A stretch of 64,000 nt of DNA from Motacilla alba alba (lineage: Eukaryota; Chordata; Aves; Passeriformes; Motacillidae), in the NCBI RefSeq assembly GCF_015832195.1, contig NC_052018.1, positions 52,823,666 to 52,887,665 on the forward strand. Reading direction: 5' to 3'. The position numbers were made by a program, and so were the translations under genes. The notes below the pieces were generated by a model. It made no database searches, was not told where the DNA came from, and worked only from the letters and a program-made list of their open reading frames with translations. Positions 47,881 through 62,062 of this stretch are shown in pieces (position 1 is the first letter of the stretch; each line of letters starts with the position of its first letter).

Positions 47881-50800
47881 TACATTACTGAACTGAGGCT
47901 GTAACCTTTGCTAGAGGAGTGTTTTTGTATATATAAAATAAAAATAGTGGTTACTGATTGCATTTTACAGGTGCACTGCAGAATAAATTCAGACTCTAAG
48001 GAGACTTGAGATCTGGGAGAGGCAATGCAGACAGGACAGAATATTGTAAAAACATCTTTTTGTGATGACTTTTGGCAGTAGCTTCAGTACCTATTTTTGC
48101 AATGTATTGCTTTTATTTGTCCAAGTCCAATAATAAGGAATAAGACGCTTGCACCATTAGATCTGACGGCTCTTTGCATAATTTGGCAAGGATTTGGAAT
48201 GACTGTGTGAATCAAGAACAAATGTTTTTACATCCTGGAGTGAGAAAATACTCAGGGTATTAAATGGAAAGATATTGAATGTTTTCCTTTGGCATTACAC
48301 ATTTTCAAATGAGTTGTTCTGCCAATTATTGCATATTAGACCTATAAAAAAGAAATGAAATATTTAAAAGGTGCTAAATTTAATTGCAGTTTGCTCCTCT
48401 TGCTGTTGCATTCTGAATAGAAGGAGCTGGAAATGGCAAATGCAAGAGCCTGGTTTAGCTTGATGTTATTTCTGCAAAACTGATGAGGTAAATGGAAAAT
48501 AGGAGAATATATCTTCAGACAGAAGGAGCCAAAGAGACAGTTTTCTCCACTCTTCTTTTTGAAAGATATCTGTAATAAAATTTCTGGGGGTGCTCTGAGG
48601 ATATTCCCCTCTCTGGACTGTGAACTCCATTTGTTCCTGGTTCACACATACATCCATTCCAAACTTGGACCAAATGCTTCATCTTGTCTCCAAACCACCA
48701 TAAATGTGACATGTTATTCCACAAATAGCTGAACAAGTGAAGCCTATTCAGCTGTGGAAGTGTATCTTCTTCCCTTTTCACCACAGTAATCTCTGAATCT
48801 GTCTTTTCCACTTTGATAGCTCACTCTCGTTCTCACCTATACTCCATGAGTTATCACTCTGAGGTCTTCTCTATGTTCCCCCTTGCCTCCAGCTTTACCC
48901 TAATTACTGTCTCTCTTCTCCATACTCTTTAATCTGGCTTCCTTCTCACCTTCCAAACTGTCTGCCTGGACAGAATTTCACAGAAGCTGCTCCTAGTTGA
49001 ATTCAAATGTGCCTATGTTTTATAAGTCAGTTGCTGACTTCCATGAAACCAAAGAACTTTATTAGTTAAGATTTCTGTCCCCTCACCATGGTTGCTTGAA
49101 ATGAATGATTGTGTTCCAGTGTTATTTGGGTGGCATGTAGCTGAATGGACAAACAGACTGCAGAAGTCCTTTCTCAATGTTGCTGGCATAATAGGAAATT
49201 TAAGTGTCTCCTTGTCCTTTCTGTTGCACAGTGACCTTTGACCACGAAGTGGATTTGTTTTGCACTGATTTTTCCAAGCATGCATTTTTGCATTCAGAGC
49301 TTTTATACCTTGGCCACAGAGAGACAAGGAGAACAGATGCAGACCAAATGCTGTGCCAGATTCTTTCGAAGGAGTTAGACAATAGGTCCTTGGGTAATTG
49401 CACTTCTTGTGTCCGTATGATGCACTGGCTTGCTCACCAGTATTCCCAAGACCAGTGGCCAGAGCAAATCTCTGTGTGTCTCATTTACTAAGATAGACAG
49501 TGGTTATCACTACTTCACAATTGCAGGTCTGCTGTTGGAAGTAAAGGATGCGGGCAGTAGAACTTTATTAAGGTCCTGTATGAAAGCATCTAAAATTCTT
49601 ACCATCATGGAAGACTAAGATTGGGATCCTGAAGCTTGTTAGTACTCCCACACAAAAGAGAGAGGACTTGGATGATGGAGTCATGGCCTAGTCCCCCAAA
49701 GAGCTGTCCCTACAGCTAGAGAAAGCCTGCTTGCTGACTGTGAAGGCGCAGCAGTGGTTTTGCCTGCTGACACCATGTAAGCATGTTTTACATCTATCAG
49801 ATCTAGTCTGTGTGTCCTCCTCTGGCATATCATGTTCCTTCTTACAGTTGTCTTGGGATTGCTCCTATTCTGACACTAAGGGAATTGACAAATCCTCATA
49901 TCTGGTGGTAATAAAGGAAAGGTTGACCTGTTGTAGTAGGATATCATTTGGCACCCATTATAGAGAAAAAACCCAAACAACCCAAAAACAAAGAGGACAA
50001 ATTCTAGCTGCAGTCAGTGTTGGCTAGTGCTGCATTAGAAAATGGTCTCTTATATAACAAATGCACTTTCTACAAAAGTTCGTTTAAAAAAAAATTAAAA
50101 GTCTTTGTGAGAGTATCTACCTTCTCCCTAATTCTGCTCTCTTTTCTCTCTGGAATAATAAAAATTGTTTGAGTGAAGCTTCCCTACTATTTCTGAAGTC
50201 CTAGAAAAGGCAGTGGAATCAGAAATGTTTTCATGCTTCTCTATCTGAACAGCTTGAGACAATTTTTATTTGGTCCCTTCTCTATCTCTTACGTAGGTAT
50301 GTGAAACCTCTACGTAAGGGGATTGCACATGGCTCCATTGGAATAACGATAATAAAGTCTATCTATAAAGGTGCTGTTCAATATCTTAGGCTGAGCTGAA
50401 GCAGACATATTTAAGGTCCATTACCCATAAAATTTTGAAGATCCAGTGATCCAATGACTGCTTACACATGGTGGGGTGAGACTACAACTCAAATCAGGAC
50501 TTCACTTTCCTGTTCTTCTGGTTTTCATTAAAAGAACTCTTACATTAGATGTTTTCAAAAGTCTTTTAGTCTACAACAACAACATCCACAAATAAAATCC
50601 TAGTTTGTTATCCTTATTAGTTTTAGCAAGCTCTTTAAAAAAATTCAAACCCTCAAAAAAAAAAAAAATCCAACACTTCCACCTCCACAGCTGAAATTTT
50701 TTGGATCGAGATGAAATGGACTCAAACTTGGGCCAGAAAAATCAGTCTAGTTAATTAAAATGCATTATCAAATGTTTGCTTTCATTGCCACAGGATGCTG

Positions 50801-53129
50801 TGGGGGCCCACAGTATAAACGAATCCAAAAAAAATTATGTGTCTTTAGGGAAAATAGATCTATCCACGGCTTTTACAGTTGATGGCCAGGCTTCAGCCTC
50901 TGCCTCAGCAAGTCCCTGAGTGTGCTAAGTCCACTTTGTGCATTGGAAGGAGAGCCAGAGAAAGGACTATATTAGAAAAGTTGTCTTCTTATAATGTCTC
51001 TCTACATCTATTACTGGCTAATATTGTACACATGATGCTGGACTAAAGAAATCTTTTTCTTGTTATTACAATTGTTTTTATTCCTAAAATCTGTCTTATT
51101 AACATAAGTAGTAAAAATTTGGGTGTTTAAGCAGCTTTCAGTTTGTTTTGGTTTTTTTTTTGCAATCAGGTGTGATGCTAAATAATGAAATGTCTGTCAT
51201 GACTTTGGATATTAAAATTAATTTATTTTCTCATTAGATTCAACTGATATTGTTGTGAAGAGTTCCTTGAGTTTTCTAAATGTGCTAAATTATTTCTAAG
51301 ATTCTTATGAGTTTGGCTGTTACTCTCTACGAATTTTTTAAAAGCTAAAGTTGCTTAATATGATTATGACCATTATATCTCAGTGTGGGCCAGAAAAATA
51401 ACCAAATGAACACCAAAAATTCTGTTTTATGGAGAGCTCCAGAATTTTGTTCTAAATTCTAGTTACAAAATGTCAATTTAAAAAGCTGAAAATTACTTTT
51501 AATGGCTTGTTTTAAACTTGACTTTTTCAAGCAGGCAATGCTCAATATAGTCTTTAAAACAAGAAATACCAATACAGTTTTACCCCAAGAGACAAAAACA
51601 AGCTTGCATTTTTATTTGGTTTTTTAATTGCATTTTTAGATGTCCTTTCTCCTTTGACAAAATTGTGCTATATTTTTTTATTTAAATCGAAGTCTATTTT
51701 CTGGCTTCAAACGGGTTCTCTCAAAGCTGTTCTGAACAGTTGTAAGCAGAAACATAAAGAAACCTAGAGCTGCATTCAGTGTCAGTTGTAAAAAGTTACC
51801 ATAAGCACAGATTTTAAGATTCTTGTTTGTGCAAATATGGGTAAGGGTCCTTAAAGAAAACGTCCCTCCCCTTTTACACTCTGAATTTGTCCCAGATGAA
51901 TTCTCATTCCTTGATCAGTTTAGATTAGTCCTTCATGTTGTATTTTTCCAGACAATGCCAAAGGCTTTTACCATACTATCACAGAAATTCTATTGCTGTG
52001 TTATCAATAACCACTCAAGACGGATGCAGACTAATGGCAAATACCAAATACCATGATCATACATACTTTCCTGCAAAATCATATTACGAATATTTCCTCT
52101 GGGATTGTTTGCTGTGTGATCCACTTTCTGAAGTTCCCAGGCTAAAATCTCTCTCTTAGTTGCTAGGGAAGCAGACCAGAATGCTGGTTGAAAATTTTGT
52201 TCTAAATGTAGTTGTGCTTGTAGAGAAATGGCTTTTTTTCTTTCCTGGCTTTCCTTTCCTTCCTTTGCAGTGTAATGTAACCAACATGAATGGATTAGGG
52301 AACTGCATTTCCTTTTTCAGTGCTTTTTAGCCCTGCCTAAAAAAATTATTTACACAAAATTTAAAAAATAGACAAGACATCTTTTTTTTTCCAAACAAAT
52401 GTTTAAGACGAATGGCAGCTGCTAAATGATTGACAGCCTGAGAGAAGTAGACCCCATACCTTGAGCTGCCTCTGGCTGCCATTTGATAAACTTTTAGAGA
52501 AGAAAGCACCCAAACATACACATGTATAGCTTAAGCCTTTAAAGGCCAATGGGATAGTTGATGCTATTTCCATTTCATTTGGGAAAGATTCTATTTTAGT
52601 ACTTACATAATGTAAGAAACTAAGAATGTATAAACTACCCTAAAAATATCTCTTTGTAAGTGCTTTACTCAGAAGTGAATGTTTAATGTTATTTTTCTGT
52701 CATCTAGTTACATTTACAACCTGTAAGCTCTTGAACTAACTTGCAATTTCTGCTACTTAGACTTACTTAGGGGAAACTGCTCCAAAGTTGCTGAACCTAG
52801 GAAAAAACGTTTAATTTAGTTTTGTTAGGCTTTTTGTTTGTTTGTATATATGTTTTTCTGTTTGTTTGTTTGACTCATATTTCTTCTAATTAATTACTCT
52901 CAAACTCTTTTTCTTTTAGGTTTCGATGTGTAAGGTAGGTACCAGTTTAGTGCCCAAAGTGTTCAGTATCAACATATATAACACATTATATATCCCTCTA
53001 ATGAAGGATACACCTTTTAATCCCCACAGTTTTATGTACGTGTATTACATAAAAGAATGTTGATAGGCGATACAATTTGTCTTTCATGGTACTGACCCTG
53101 AGAAACTCTCATCCTGTCACGAAATGCCA
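47881..53129. other. About 5 kb of unique sequence, no recognised feature
   Basis: All frames are interrupted every few dozen codons, and frames up to 104 codons have no motif. 48820-48960 is pyrimidine-biased. A 9-bp-arm inverted repeat (cttacgtag/ctacgtaag) sits at 50288-50318. Homopolymer runs occur near 50655 (A) and 51155 (T), and TTTG-type repeats at 52835-52872. No interspersed repeat was recognised. Confidence 0.4.
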
Positions 53130-53162
53130 AAATACAACTAAATACAACTGAAATACAACTAA
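53130..53162 (+). repeat. Three tandem copies of an AAATACAACT unit
   Basis: The word AAATACAACT occurs three times in a row with 0-1 nt between copies. It is a minute tandem repeat, probably from replication slippage. Confidence 0.85.
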
Positions 53163-56100
53163 GAGGTATTAGAAGAGTGCAGGCAGTTGTGCATAAAAGT
53201 GATCGTTATTTCTCCATTGGCTCTTTGCCTGCTGGTCTGATCTCATGGTAAATTAAGGACCAGCCCATCATGTTCATAGTTCATAAATTAATGGGTTAAA
53301 ATATCAGCTCTAATATATTCTCAGCACTGTTTAAGTATTTACAGCAATATAAATTCATAGCAATTCCACTGATATTTGTAAAGGTGGGGTATAAATAAGA
53401 TGAGAATCAGCACACTCATGTGCTTTTTAAAAGGAAATGTCACAGGCCAAAGCCTTTCAAAGGGAGGGCTGGGTTTTCATTTTGAATAATGTTCCTTGTA
53501 TCAGGAAAGAAATATTGCTTACACAATGCTTCCCCAAGCAGAAGGTTATTTGCAAAGTGGAGTGAAAGAGGGAGTTGATCAGATTTTCCTTTGTGTGTTA
53601 ACAGCATGTCATCAGGAATGTCCATTTCTTAGTAGTGGAACAGATTCTTGGACTAAGGAGACATTTTGAAAGGGTCAGCAATCTGACCTTTTGCATCACA
53701 ATAATATTTGGACACAGTAGTGGTCTAATTCATAGTACCTATATCCAAGCCAACTCTTTGCACAGCAGAGAGGGAGAGAGATGTAAGCATGGCATCCATG
53801 AGAAACAATATTCTGTCTAGTGTATAATTAGTGAGCAATGTACAATGTAGAGAATATATATGAGGTCAATTTGAAAGACAGTGCTTTTCTCTACTTTGGA
53901 CTACATTTCTAAATTCACTAAGCCAGACCTTATAAAAATGCAAGATATGTGTAACATGGTATGAAATAATTTTGTTATAGAATATATCAAAATTAGCCTG
54001 GTATTTGGGTACTCTTTTGCCTTCCAGGGAGAACTGGCAGCTGAAGACAGGTGCTTTAGGAACAGGAACTACTCTGTTCACTGGGTTTTCAGTGTAAAGC
54101 AGGTGTGCCTTGACAAAAGGAAAGAATTCAAGGAAAACTACTTACCCTTGCTTTGATTATTTTTCTTTGGTTTGGTTTGGGTTTTTTTGTGGAACCTGAT
54201 TCAAGTTAGAAGAGGAAACTGGTTGTTTGTGGCTCTTTTTGAGAGTCCTTGGTATGCCATAAGATCCTGTGTGCTTTGGGAATGTTCATGACCAGATAGT
54301 TGAGAAACTTCACTGACAGCAAATTTGGCATCCAAGGGTTCCCTCCACATGACATTCAGAGACACAATACAAGACCTATCTCCTTGAACTGTTATCTGTA
54401 CTGAACCCATGACAATCAGAAGAGGTGAGACTGTTGCAATAGCCCATTTAATTTAATTTGTTTAGTTCTGGCTTTGTGAACTACCCCCATGAAAGCAGAG
54501 GCTGAGCCTTTGGTGAGTTGCAAGTCGAACTTATGCCATAGAACTTGAGGCCACATACTGGACAGCACCAATCAGCAACAGCAAAGAAGCACTCTTTCAC
54601 TTTGGGATTAATTGTTACCAGGTTTGGGGCTGTGGTTTTCTTAAATCATCAGATTTTAAAAGGTTTTGTGTGTTGGGGTTCTTTTTATGAGCAAGTGATG
54701 TAGTTAAATTATCAGTTATATTTAAACAAAGTGGTCTGTTGCTCATGTAGCTCTTTGAATCTCTCTGATATGGTGCACAGAATGGAGAAATCCTTGTACC
54801 ATTACTTTTTTAAATCTTAGAGTAGAATAACTAATTCTTCATAGAATTCCAGTAATACCTCTAAATTTCCAAACTTTAGTCAATGGAATTATGAAAATTT
54901 TTGTTCTCTCGTCTTGTTACCTTCTTTAATGCTCATTGTTCCTAGCTTACCCATTTATTTCACAGCTTCTGGGCCAATACTTGAAAAAACTTCAACTTTT
55001 AGCTTTGAAAAATTTATTTTAAGAATTTTTTACTAGTTCTGGAATTTAATTCTGCAGGGACCTTGAGATTTTCTTTCATTTTGAGTAAAGTCTCAAGAAT
55101 GAACATATAAGTTTGCCAGAAACTCTGAATCAAATTTATTTTTAATTAAAAATATTGATTTTGGATGGAAGATGAGGAGGAAGTATTTAAAGAAGAGAAA
55201 AAACATTTTCCTTCTTGAAAAATACTCTTTAAAGTGTAAGAAATTGGGTGAAATGAAACAGATGGGATCAAAATTCAAGGGGAAGATTATGATCTAAGGG
55301 ATCATGAAATATCTAGAGAAATCTTAAAAGAAATAATATTGAAGCCCTGATCATATTTAACAGAGGTTAATAAGCCATATTACCCACATATTTTCTTGAA
55401 ACATTATTAAGGGGTTATGAGCACTTTGTACATTTTGGTGGTCTGGATATGAATAAGGATTAACGCAGCAAGACATCCTCTTGGAAGCTGAAATAGCAAG
55501 AATGTCGGGCTCTGTCTTTTCTTTCATTAGTTGCCATTGATGGTGGAATATGAATCTGAACCGTTATATTTGCAAATCCTTGGGATTCTACTGGGATTTT
55601 CACAGCGTTGATAAATCTGACATATTGTAGCACTTATGGGTGTGGCACATAGCAATGTACAAACACAGAAGAGCTTTCTGCTGGTTTCTCCCGTGTATCG
55701 CATCTCAGTCTCAAGGCACAACACTCCAAACAAGAGCATCCTGTGCAAAACTTCATTTCCTGTGGAGAGATTGCATGCAGCAACATGCAATGGTGTTGCC
55801 TGCTTGGTGCTCATGACCCAAGCTTTTCTCTTTTGTTTTCTCTTTTGTTTCTGAAAAGAATTAATTCCCCCCTCTTCCCATTTCATTTGGCAGAGCTTGA
55901 GAAGATACAATTTCTCCCTCTACGTTTTTGTATACCTCAGGGAGGGTTCGCTTTCTGTGTTTTTAAAATTCAAAAATTCAGTACTTCCCCTGCTTTGGGT
56001 TTGGAAACTCATTTCAGATTTCCTCAGTAAAAAGAACCATGAACTACTGCAGAGGGTATTTCTGCTTTGATTATGTCAATATATTTTAACAGCAACAAGC

Positions 56101-59006
56101 CTGTCAAAATATATTTAAGAACCAATAGCACTTTTGAGAACTAAGTGAGGTTCTTTTTAAAGCTTCTTTTCTGTAGAAAATGTGGAACCTTTTACACACA
56201 CAAAGAATACCATTGGGGAGACATAAAATCTTAAGGAATTAGTGAATATGAGCACCAGCTGCCCCTGTCCTCAGCCATGCCCTGAATCTCATTTGTGCTA
56301 TGTCTCTAGTCTTCAGCATCGTGTCTGTAAGGGAGATTTCCCATGAAGACCTTGACTTGTTTTCAGTGCAATTCCAGAATACGCAAGGACAAGAAGGAGA
56401 AGATTGCACAGTGCAAAGTGGAATTTCCTTTTGAATGAATTGCCTGGAGGCAGGTACTTGTTATGTCACCACTTGTCTCTCTCCCCTCCTCACTCCAAAG
56501 AGTTCTTCCCTGTGGCTCCTGCTATACGGGTACACAATCCTGTGAAGAAATCAAAGGAGGAAGAAGGTGCTGCTTTCTCCACTCGAGCACAGATTTTTTT
56601 CATTAATCTTTGATCCTAGTCTTCCTATTCAGTCCGAAAAGAACTTGATCCTGCACCCATTGAAGACACTGACAAATCTTCCACTGACTATAGTGGTTCA
56701 GAAAAAGGTTTTATTAATCTTTTCTCTGGGAGTCCTCTGGTCTTGCAAAGCTACTTAAAACTAGATTTGCCTTGTCTGGAAGGGTGACAAGGAAAAAGAT
56801 GTCTTGATGCGATTGATCTTTCTGGGATTTTAATCAAAGTGCAGAATGGTAACAATGAGATATATGTTATGTGTGTGTGTATCTAAATATCATATGCATA
56901 GGAAATACTGCACAGATTAAGATGCGTGGTATAAATCATACACATAACATAAATACACACATATATACACACATACTTATTCTGCAAATGCAAATGTATT
57001 TTTCATATGTGCATGATGCTATGTGCTATTCTGTAATTACTGTCCATGTGCAATCTGCCAAAATGTGATTCTTCAAGATTATGTCTCCCTTTGCAAGTGG
57101 AAAGCTGCTAGCTGTGGTGAATAGCTAAGTTCTAATTTGTCAGTGGACCTCATTTCTACTTCAAAACCCCCCCTCACACACAAATTTCCAGAATGGGTTT
57201 TTTCCCCTTTGTTTAATTTTATTTGCTACCCTAAGCTATTCGGTATTACTACAGCACTGAAGAGAGCAGCTGTTTCAGAAATGTCTTATTTAAAGACAGC
57301 GGACTATCATTAATTAAGAGGAGCGAGGAAGGGAAGCAGACTGTGTGGGTTGCTCATTCTAGAGAAGACATGAAGGTAACATAAATAAAAAACATTCATG
57401 ATAAGTCTAGATATATAAACTATCTGGCTTTATGGCAGCCACTTGTGCCTAGAAGTAGGAAGACACCTGTCTATGCCTTGCAGAGATTTGAATATAAGGT
57501 CTGGTCGGAACAATGCCTCTCATATCAAGTTTTTCTTAGGTACATTTAGACCACACGCCAGAATTTGTGATTATCAGACATGTGCAAGGATTACCTTTAG
57601 ACCACTGTGCAAAAATACCTGTGGACCACTGCTCGGAATCTCCCAGAATTTTTTTGTTTTGTTTCGTTTCATTTTTATTTATTTTTAATGGCCCTTTTGG
57701 ACTCCACTTCCTCTCTTTTGCCCCTAACCCCAGAGTACTTTCAAAACTTGGCTCTTCTTTTTTTACCATATTTTCATTTGATTCATTTATGGATCTGATC
57801 CAGAGACTGTTAATTCCACAGCAAAACTACACTAGCTTCAACAGACCCCTAGGATCAGGTCCTAATAGACATTTAAGAAAGGTGTTAAAGAAATTGCTCT
57901 GAGGCTTAAAACCCATTAAGCATCCATGAAGCAGGTATAGTGGTGAGGGGGTTTTTCTGCTCTGTTCTGATTAATATGCCTTTCACTTCCTAATCTGATT
58001 TATTCCATCAGATGTTAATTCTGCAGGACATTATAACTCAGTTACAGCATTCCTTCTTAATTATTTTGCATTATCTATGACGTGTGAACAGTCGTGAAGC
58101 ATGTGGGTTTTAGGGATTGATGGCTTTTTCTTCTTTTTTGCCTTCTGTTTCAAAACACGAAGGAAGAAAGTGTGCAATTTCCAGGCCTCTGCCAGAGTGT
58201 CCTAGAGATAAAGGAGGCAGCACTGCCAGCATTGCCTGCTTTAGTGTTAGGAATTTCTGCCTTGTATGGCTTAAGCAGGCAGCATGGCAGTTGCTGACAA
58301 GGCTGTTCGGATGATCCCATTAATCTACCCCTAAGGGATCATCCACAGCAATTAAACCAGCTAGTGAGGCTCAAATGGAAAACCCCATGGACAAGGGAAA
58401 AGGGAGAGGCAGCAGGCATTTTCAGGACTGGATACGAGCTCTGCTTTAAATGTTCCTCCACCTGCAGTTTCAGCTGAGAGTGTTTGGTGCTGAGTCTGCA
58501 GTTGCACAGAGTGGTCCCTTTACATATTGTGTGGGATCTGATAAATTTTTGTAGGATATTTTCCAGCTGTGCTCTCATCACGTTGATTTAATGGCCCTTA
58601 AGAGAAACCATAAAAGTGCTTTCTGGTTAGTGGGCCCCAGCTGGTCCTCATAGTATTGCATAATACAGCAGGCTAAGTTAACTATAGATTAATGATTATG
58701 AAATGTCTTGCTTAACCGTATAATTTTTCAAGCATACGAGGCATTGGATACAATGCGGTTCACTGAGGTAACAAGATGACTACATTCGTGAAGGAAAAAG
58801 GCTCAAGATGTGAGGTATATTTTAATCCAACCAAGATAAGATTTTCCACAGGCCAGCCATGGCTCTGGCCAGACATTTCGTGATATATGGGGAGTCATAT
58901 GTGTGCACATGCATAATTGTGTGCCTCTCTTCATATGTGTGCTTTCCCTTAAGGACTGAAGGGTGATGGCTCGCTGCTGGAATCCTTTCTCTGCTTTCAT
59001 TACCAG
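53163..59006. other. About 5.8 kb of unique sequence, nothing firm
   Basis: No interspersed repeat was recognised. A CA/TA-rich patch lies at 56865-56980. At 57540-57640 the word 'tagaccac'/'ggaccactg' recurs three times at uneven spacing, too degenerate to call a tandem repeat. Frames up to 127 codons (for example 55527-55910 on the - strand) show no motif. Confidence 0.4.
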
Positions 59007-59148
59007 GGAACAGCGCAAAGAGCCAAGAGTATCATTTGTGGATTATCAGGCTCTCTGGTGAGGCTGACATCGCAAGGCTGTATGAAACTGAGGTCCCCTA
59101 CATCGCTGTGTTGTATGAGCTGCTGCTCTCCCACCAGCACCAAGGCAG
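59007..59148 (+). other. Candidate internal exon, unproven
   Basis: This 142-bp interval is preceded by a strong acceptor (pyrimidine-rich 'tcctttctctgctttcatta' ending in CCAG at 59006) and followed by a donor (GGCAG then GTGAGC at 59149). One frame is open across all 46 codons, includes 'EADIARLYETEVPYIAVLYE', and has about two-thirds G or C at third positions against an AT-rich background. A second frame is also open. The third reads 'EQRKEPRVSFVDYQALW' and then stops at 59055-59057. No family was recognised in any frame. It is the most exon-like interval in the window, but chance is not excluded. Confidence 0.3.
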
Positions 59149-62024
59149 GTGAGCGACTTGGTGTCTCATCCTACTCCCACCAAACTCATTGGCCACAGCT
59201 TTCCTGACTCAGGTGGGGACTGTGCTGAGGGAAGCTGAGTGACCTATGGGATGCTGCTGTACCAAAAGGCTTATTTATGGAGTTTCATGTGATCTCGAGG
59301 CTCTCTGTGGTTCCTGATCATCATAAAGGGATAATCTGAGTAAAGGAAATTATAAAAACAAGTGAGGGTATGGTGGTTTGCTTTTTAGTATGTAAGCCAA
59401 AAAAGTATGTACAGGAAAGCTAAAATACCATTCACAGACTATTGAGGAAAATCCATATGATAGCAAGAGGGCAGACAAGACATTGTTAAAAAAATAGACC
59501 TGATGAGACCCTGGATTGCTTCTATCCCTGTGCTTCATCTACTGTCATATCACTTCAATGGCTGTAAAAGTTACATGTACTTTTTCCAACTACAGGCAAA
59601 TGAGAACATTAAATATATATATAAATATATTAAATAGATTAAATAGATTGTAAAAAGTCAATAGCAAATTCATTTCCAGGCATGAAACCACAGTTACCCA
59701 AAGCTGTCTCTGGTTTCCTAAAATGTAAGAAAGCCCAAATTTGACATGTAACACCCTGAAGTCAGGTGCAGATTAATTTTGTAACCTTTTTCCCTAGGCG
59801 TGATGCAGCCTGCAAGAGTTTTGATGGGGTGTAGTCTAAGCACCCAATTTTCTCAGGTGATGCTGAACACTTAAGGCAAGATAAATAACATAAGATGAGA
59901 AATGGTCAGCAATATTAAGCAAGCTAAATTAAAGGTGGGTGTCAAAAGCTGAAAGCATGGATTTTTTTGTGGTTTATTTTTTCAAAGTTGTAAAAATGCA
60001 AATGAGAAAGCTGCCTTCTAAGTACCTGCAGCTCAGCAGATGTGTATCCAAAGTTGGAACACTCCACCACAGATTCAGTGGCTGTTGTCAATCATCTGCT
60101 GTGACAGTGGGGAACATTTAAAGCAAGTGAACCGTGGGGCTTTATTCTTTGATCTGTCAAATCTGGGTACTGAGGACATGCAACATGTCATTTGTAGGAA
60201 ATATCTTTAAGGCTGGCTGCCTACATCAGGGCATGAAAGGATTTTTTTAAAAAGCTTTTCGTTATACACCTTAGCCCATTAATGAAGAAAAAGCAGCACT
60301 AGAAATATAGCTGGTTTTGATTTTTACTACATAATTGGCTGTGGTTTTAATTTTAATTAGGAAGTAATTTTATTTTTTTGAAGACGCAGCATAATAAATA
60401 TAAATACTTTTCCATCTTTATATAGAGTTTTCATAGCTAACAACTAAAGCAGATATAGAAGAATAGTTATTGTTGTCTTCTCCAGTTGTTTGTGTCATCA
60501 GAATTTGTACTTCTGCCAGGGAAATTTTCCACAGCTTAAAGTAGAGACATGGTGTGTAATTCAAGATCTACAGTTTGTCAGCAGCTGGATTTTCATGTTG
60601 AGTTACTTGATCCTGATTTCATTTCAGATACATGCAGAATAATCTTGGTCTTTTTAAACTGAGCTGGCTGCAAAAGGAGGTACGTGGCTTACACACCTTT
60701 TCTTATGTTTACCTACAAAGCAGCAGCCTCTTTTATGTGCTTGAGGGAAAAACCAATTGTTTCCTTCCTTGGAACAGGAAACCGCAGTCTGTTCATTCTG
60801 GCTGGTCCACCGTGACTGAGCATATTCCGTCAACAGCTTCTGCTGATGGTAACAGGGAAAAGAGTTTACTCTGGATTTCTTCCTAATGAGGCTAAAAAAC
60901 AACTTAAATTACAAGGAGGTGCAGTAATTAGCATAGAACCACTTCAAACATGGCAAATTCAGAGACTGAATTTCAACCTCATCTGGGTGCTTCAGGGGTG
61001 AATATGGCCCAGTGACATTCTGGGCTTCCCAACCAGATGCAGATGAAAGGGCATTTAGGAAATCTGTTTGTAGATTCACTTTTTGCAGTTTTTCATGAGC
61101 ATAGATCTTGCATAGACACTACATTCATGTAACAGCAGGGAAGGTTTGAAATGGAAATATGGAAGTGGAAGGAGTCTCTTGAATTGTTTTATCTTGCTCA
61201 TATAGGCCCATATGCAGAAGCACTTCTCTGTCTGTGGTCTTAAGCAAGCTTTTTAATACCTGCTTAACTGCCTGGTGTCAGCCAGGCAAATCTTGTGAAG
61301 AGTTACTCTTGGACACTACAAGGGAAGCATTGACTGAAGCAGCAGCTGAGATAAACTGCAGAACCATTTCACAGACAGAGTAAACCCTGGTGTACAAGAA
61401 CTCATCAGAGACTAGTTTTCAGACTTTGCACATTGTTTTCTGCCCATGATGCCCAACTTCTTTTCTATGATCTCTTTCTATCTAACTTCTCTATGGTTTA
61501 TGTTTGGATTAGACAGTAAAATTTCCTAGTTATGATGTGAATCAGAATAGAAAACTCAGGTTGCCTTGGAAAAAAATTCTCTGTTAAAAACTTACAGTGG
61601 ATGGCTAGAGATATGAAGAAATGCATAGCTATTGTGTGCAGATTGTAAGAGAAATTCCTTTATGAAAAGAATTACAAATTATTATTCTGGATTAAAAAAA
61701 AAAAAAAGAGGAGTGAATAATCAGAAGAAGGTTTGTCTCATTTGGCATTTGTTACATGACTTCTCTATGGGTTGATTGTTGCATCTGGTTGGGAGATCAC
61801 ATGCGATGTGATATGTCGAGTCAAGCTTCTGAGTCTGTAGGACAAAGAAAATATATTTGAGTGTAGAACTGGAGAAATGCAGAAACCACCTTACAGAAGG
61901 GCAGTGAGATCTAGAGCAGGGACTCAAGGTTGAAGGGACGACTGAGTTTCACTGGTGCCTCATGACAAAATCTACCAGAAGTCCTTGAAAAGTTCACTTG
62001 TCCAGATTAAGTTAGAACAAGTGT
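59149..62024. other. Unique sequence, nothing recognised
   Basis: AT-rich microsatellite-like words occur at 59605-59650 and a 14-nt A run near 61694. Open frames of 60-84 codons have no motif. No repeat landmark was found. Confidence 0.45.
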
Positions 62025-62062
62025 TGTGCTGATTGAATTGTGATGTGCTGATTGCATTGTAA
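62025..62062 (+). repeat. 19-bp tandem duplication
   Basis: TGTGCTGATTGAATTGTGA (62025-62043) is followed directly by a second copy with two differences (62044-62062). A simple recent-looking tandem duplication. Confidence 0.9.

Noticed and set aside
57540..57640. Degenerate tandem repeat around 'tagaccac'
   Set aside because: Only three short matches with uneven spacing.
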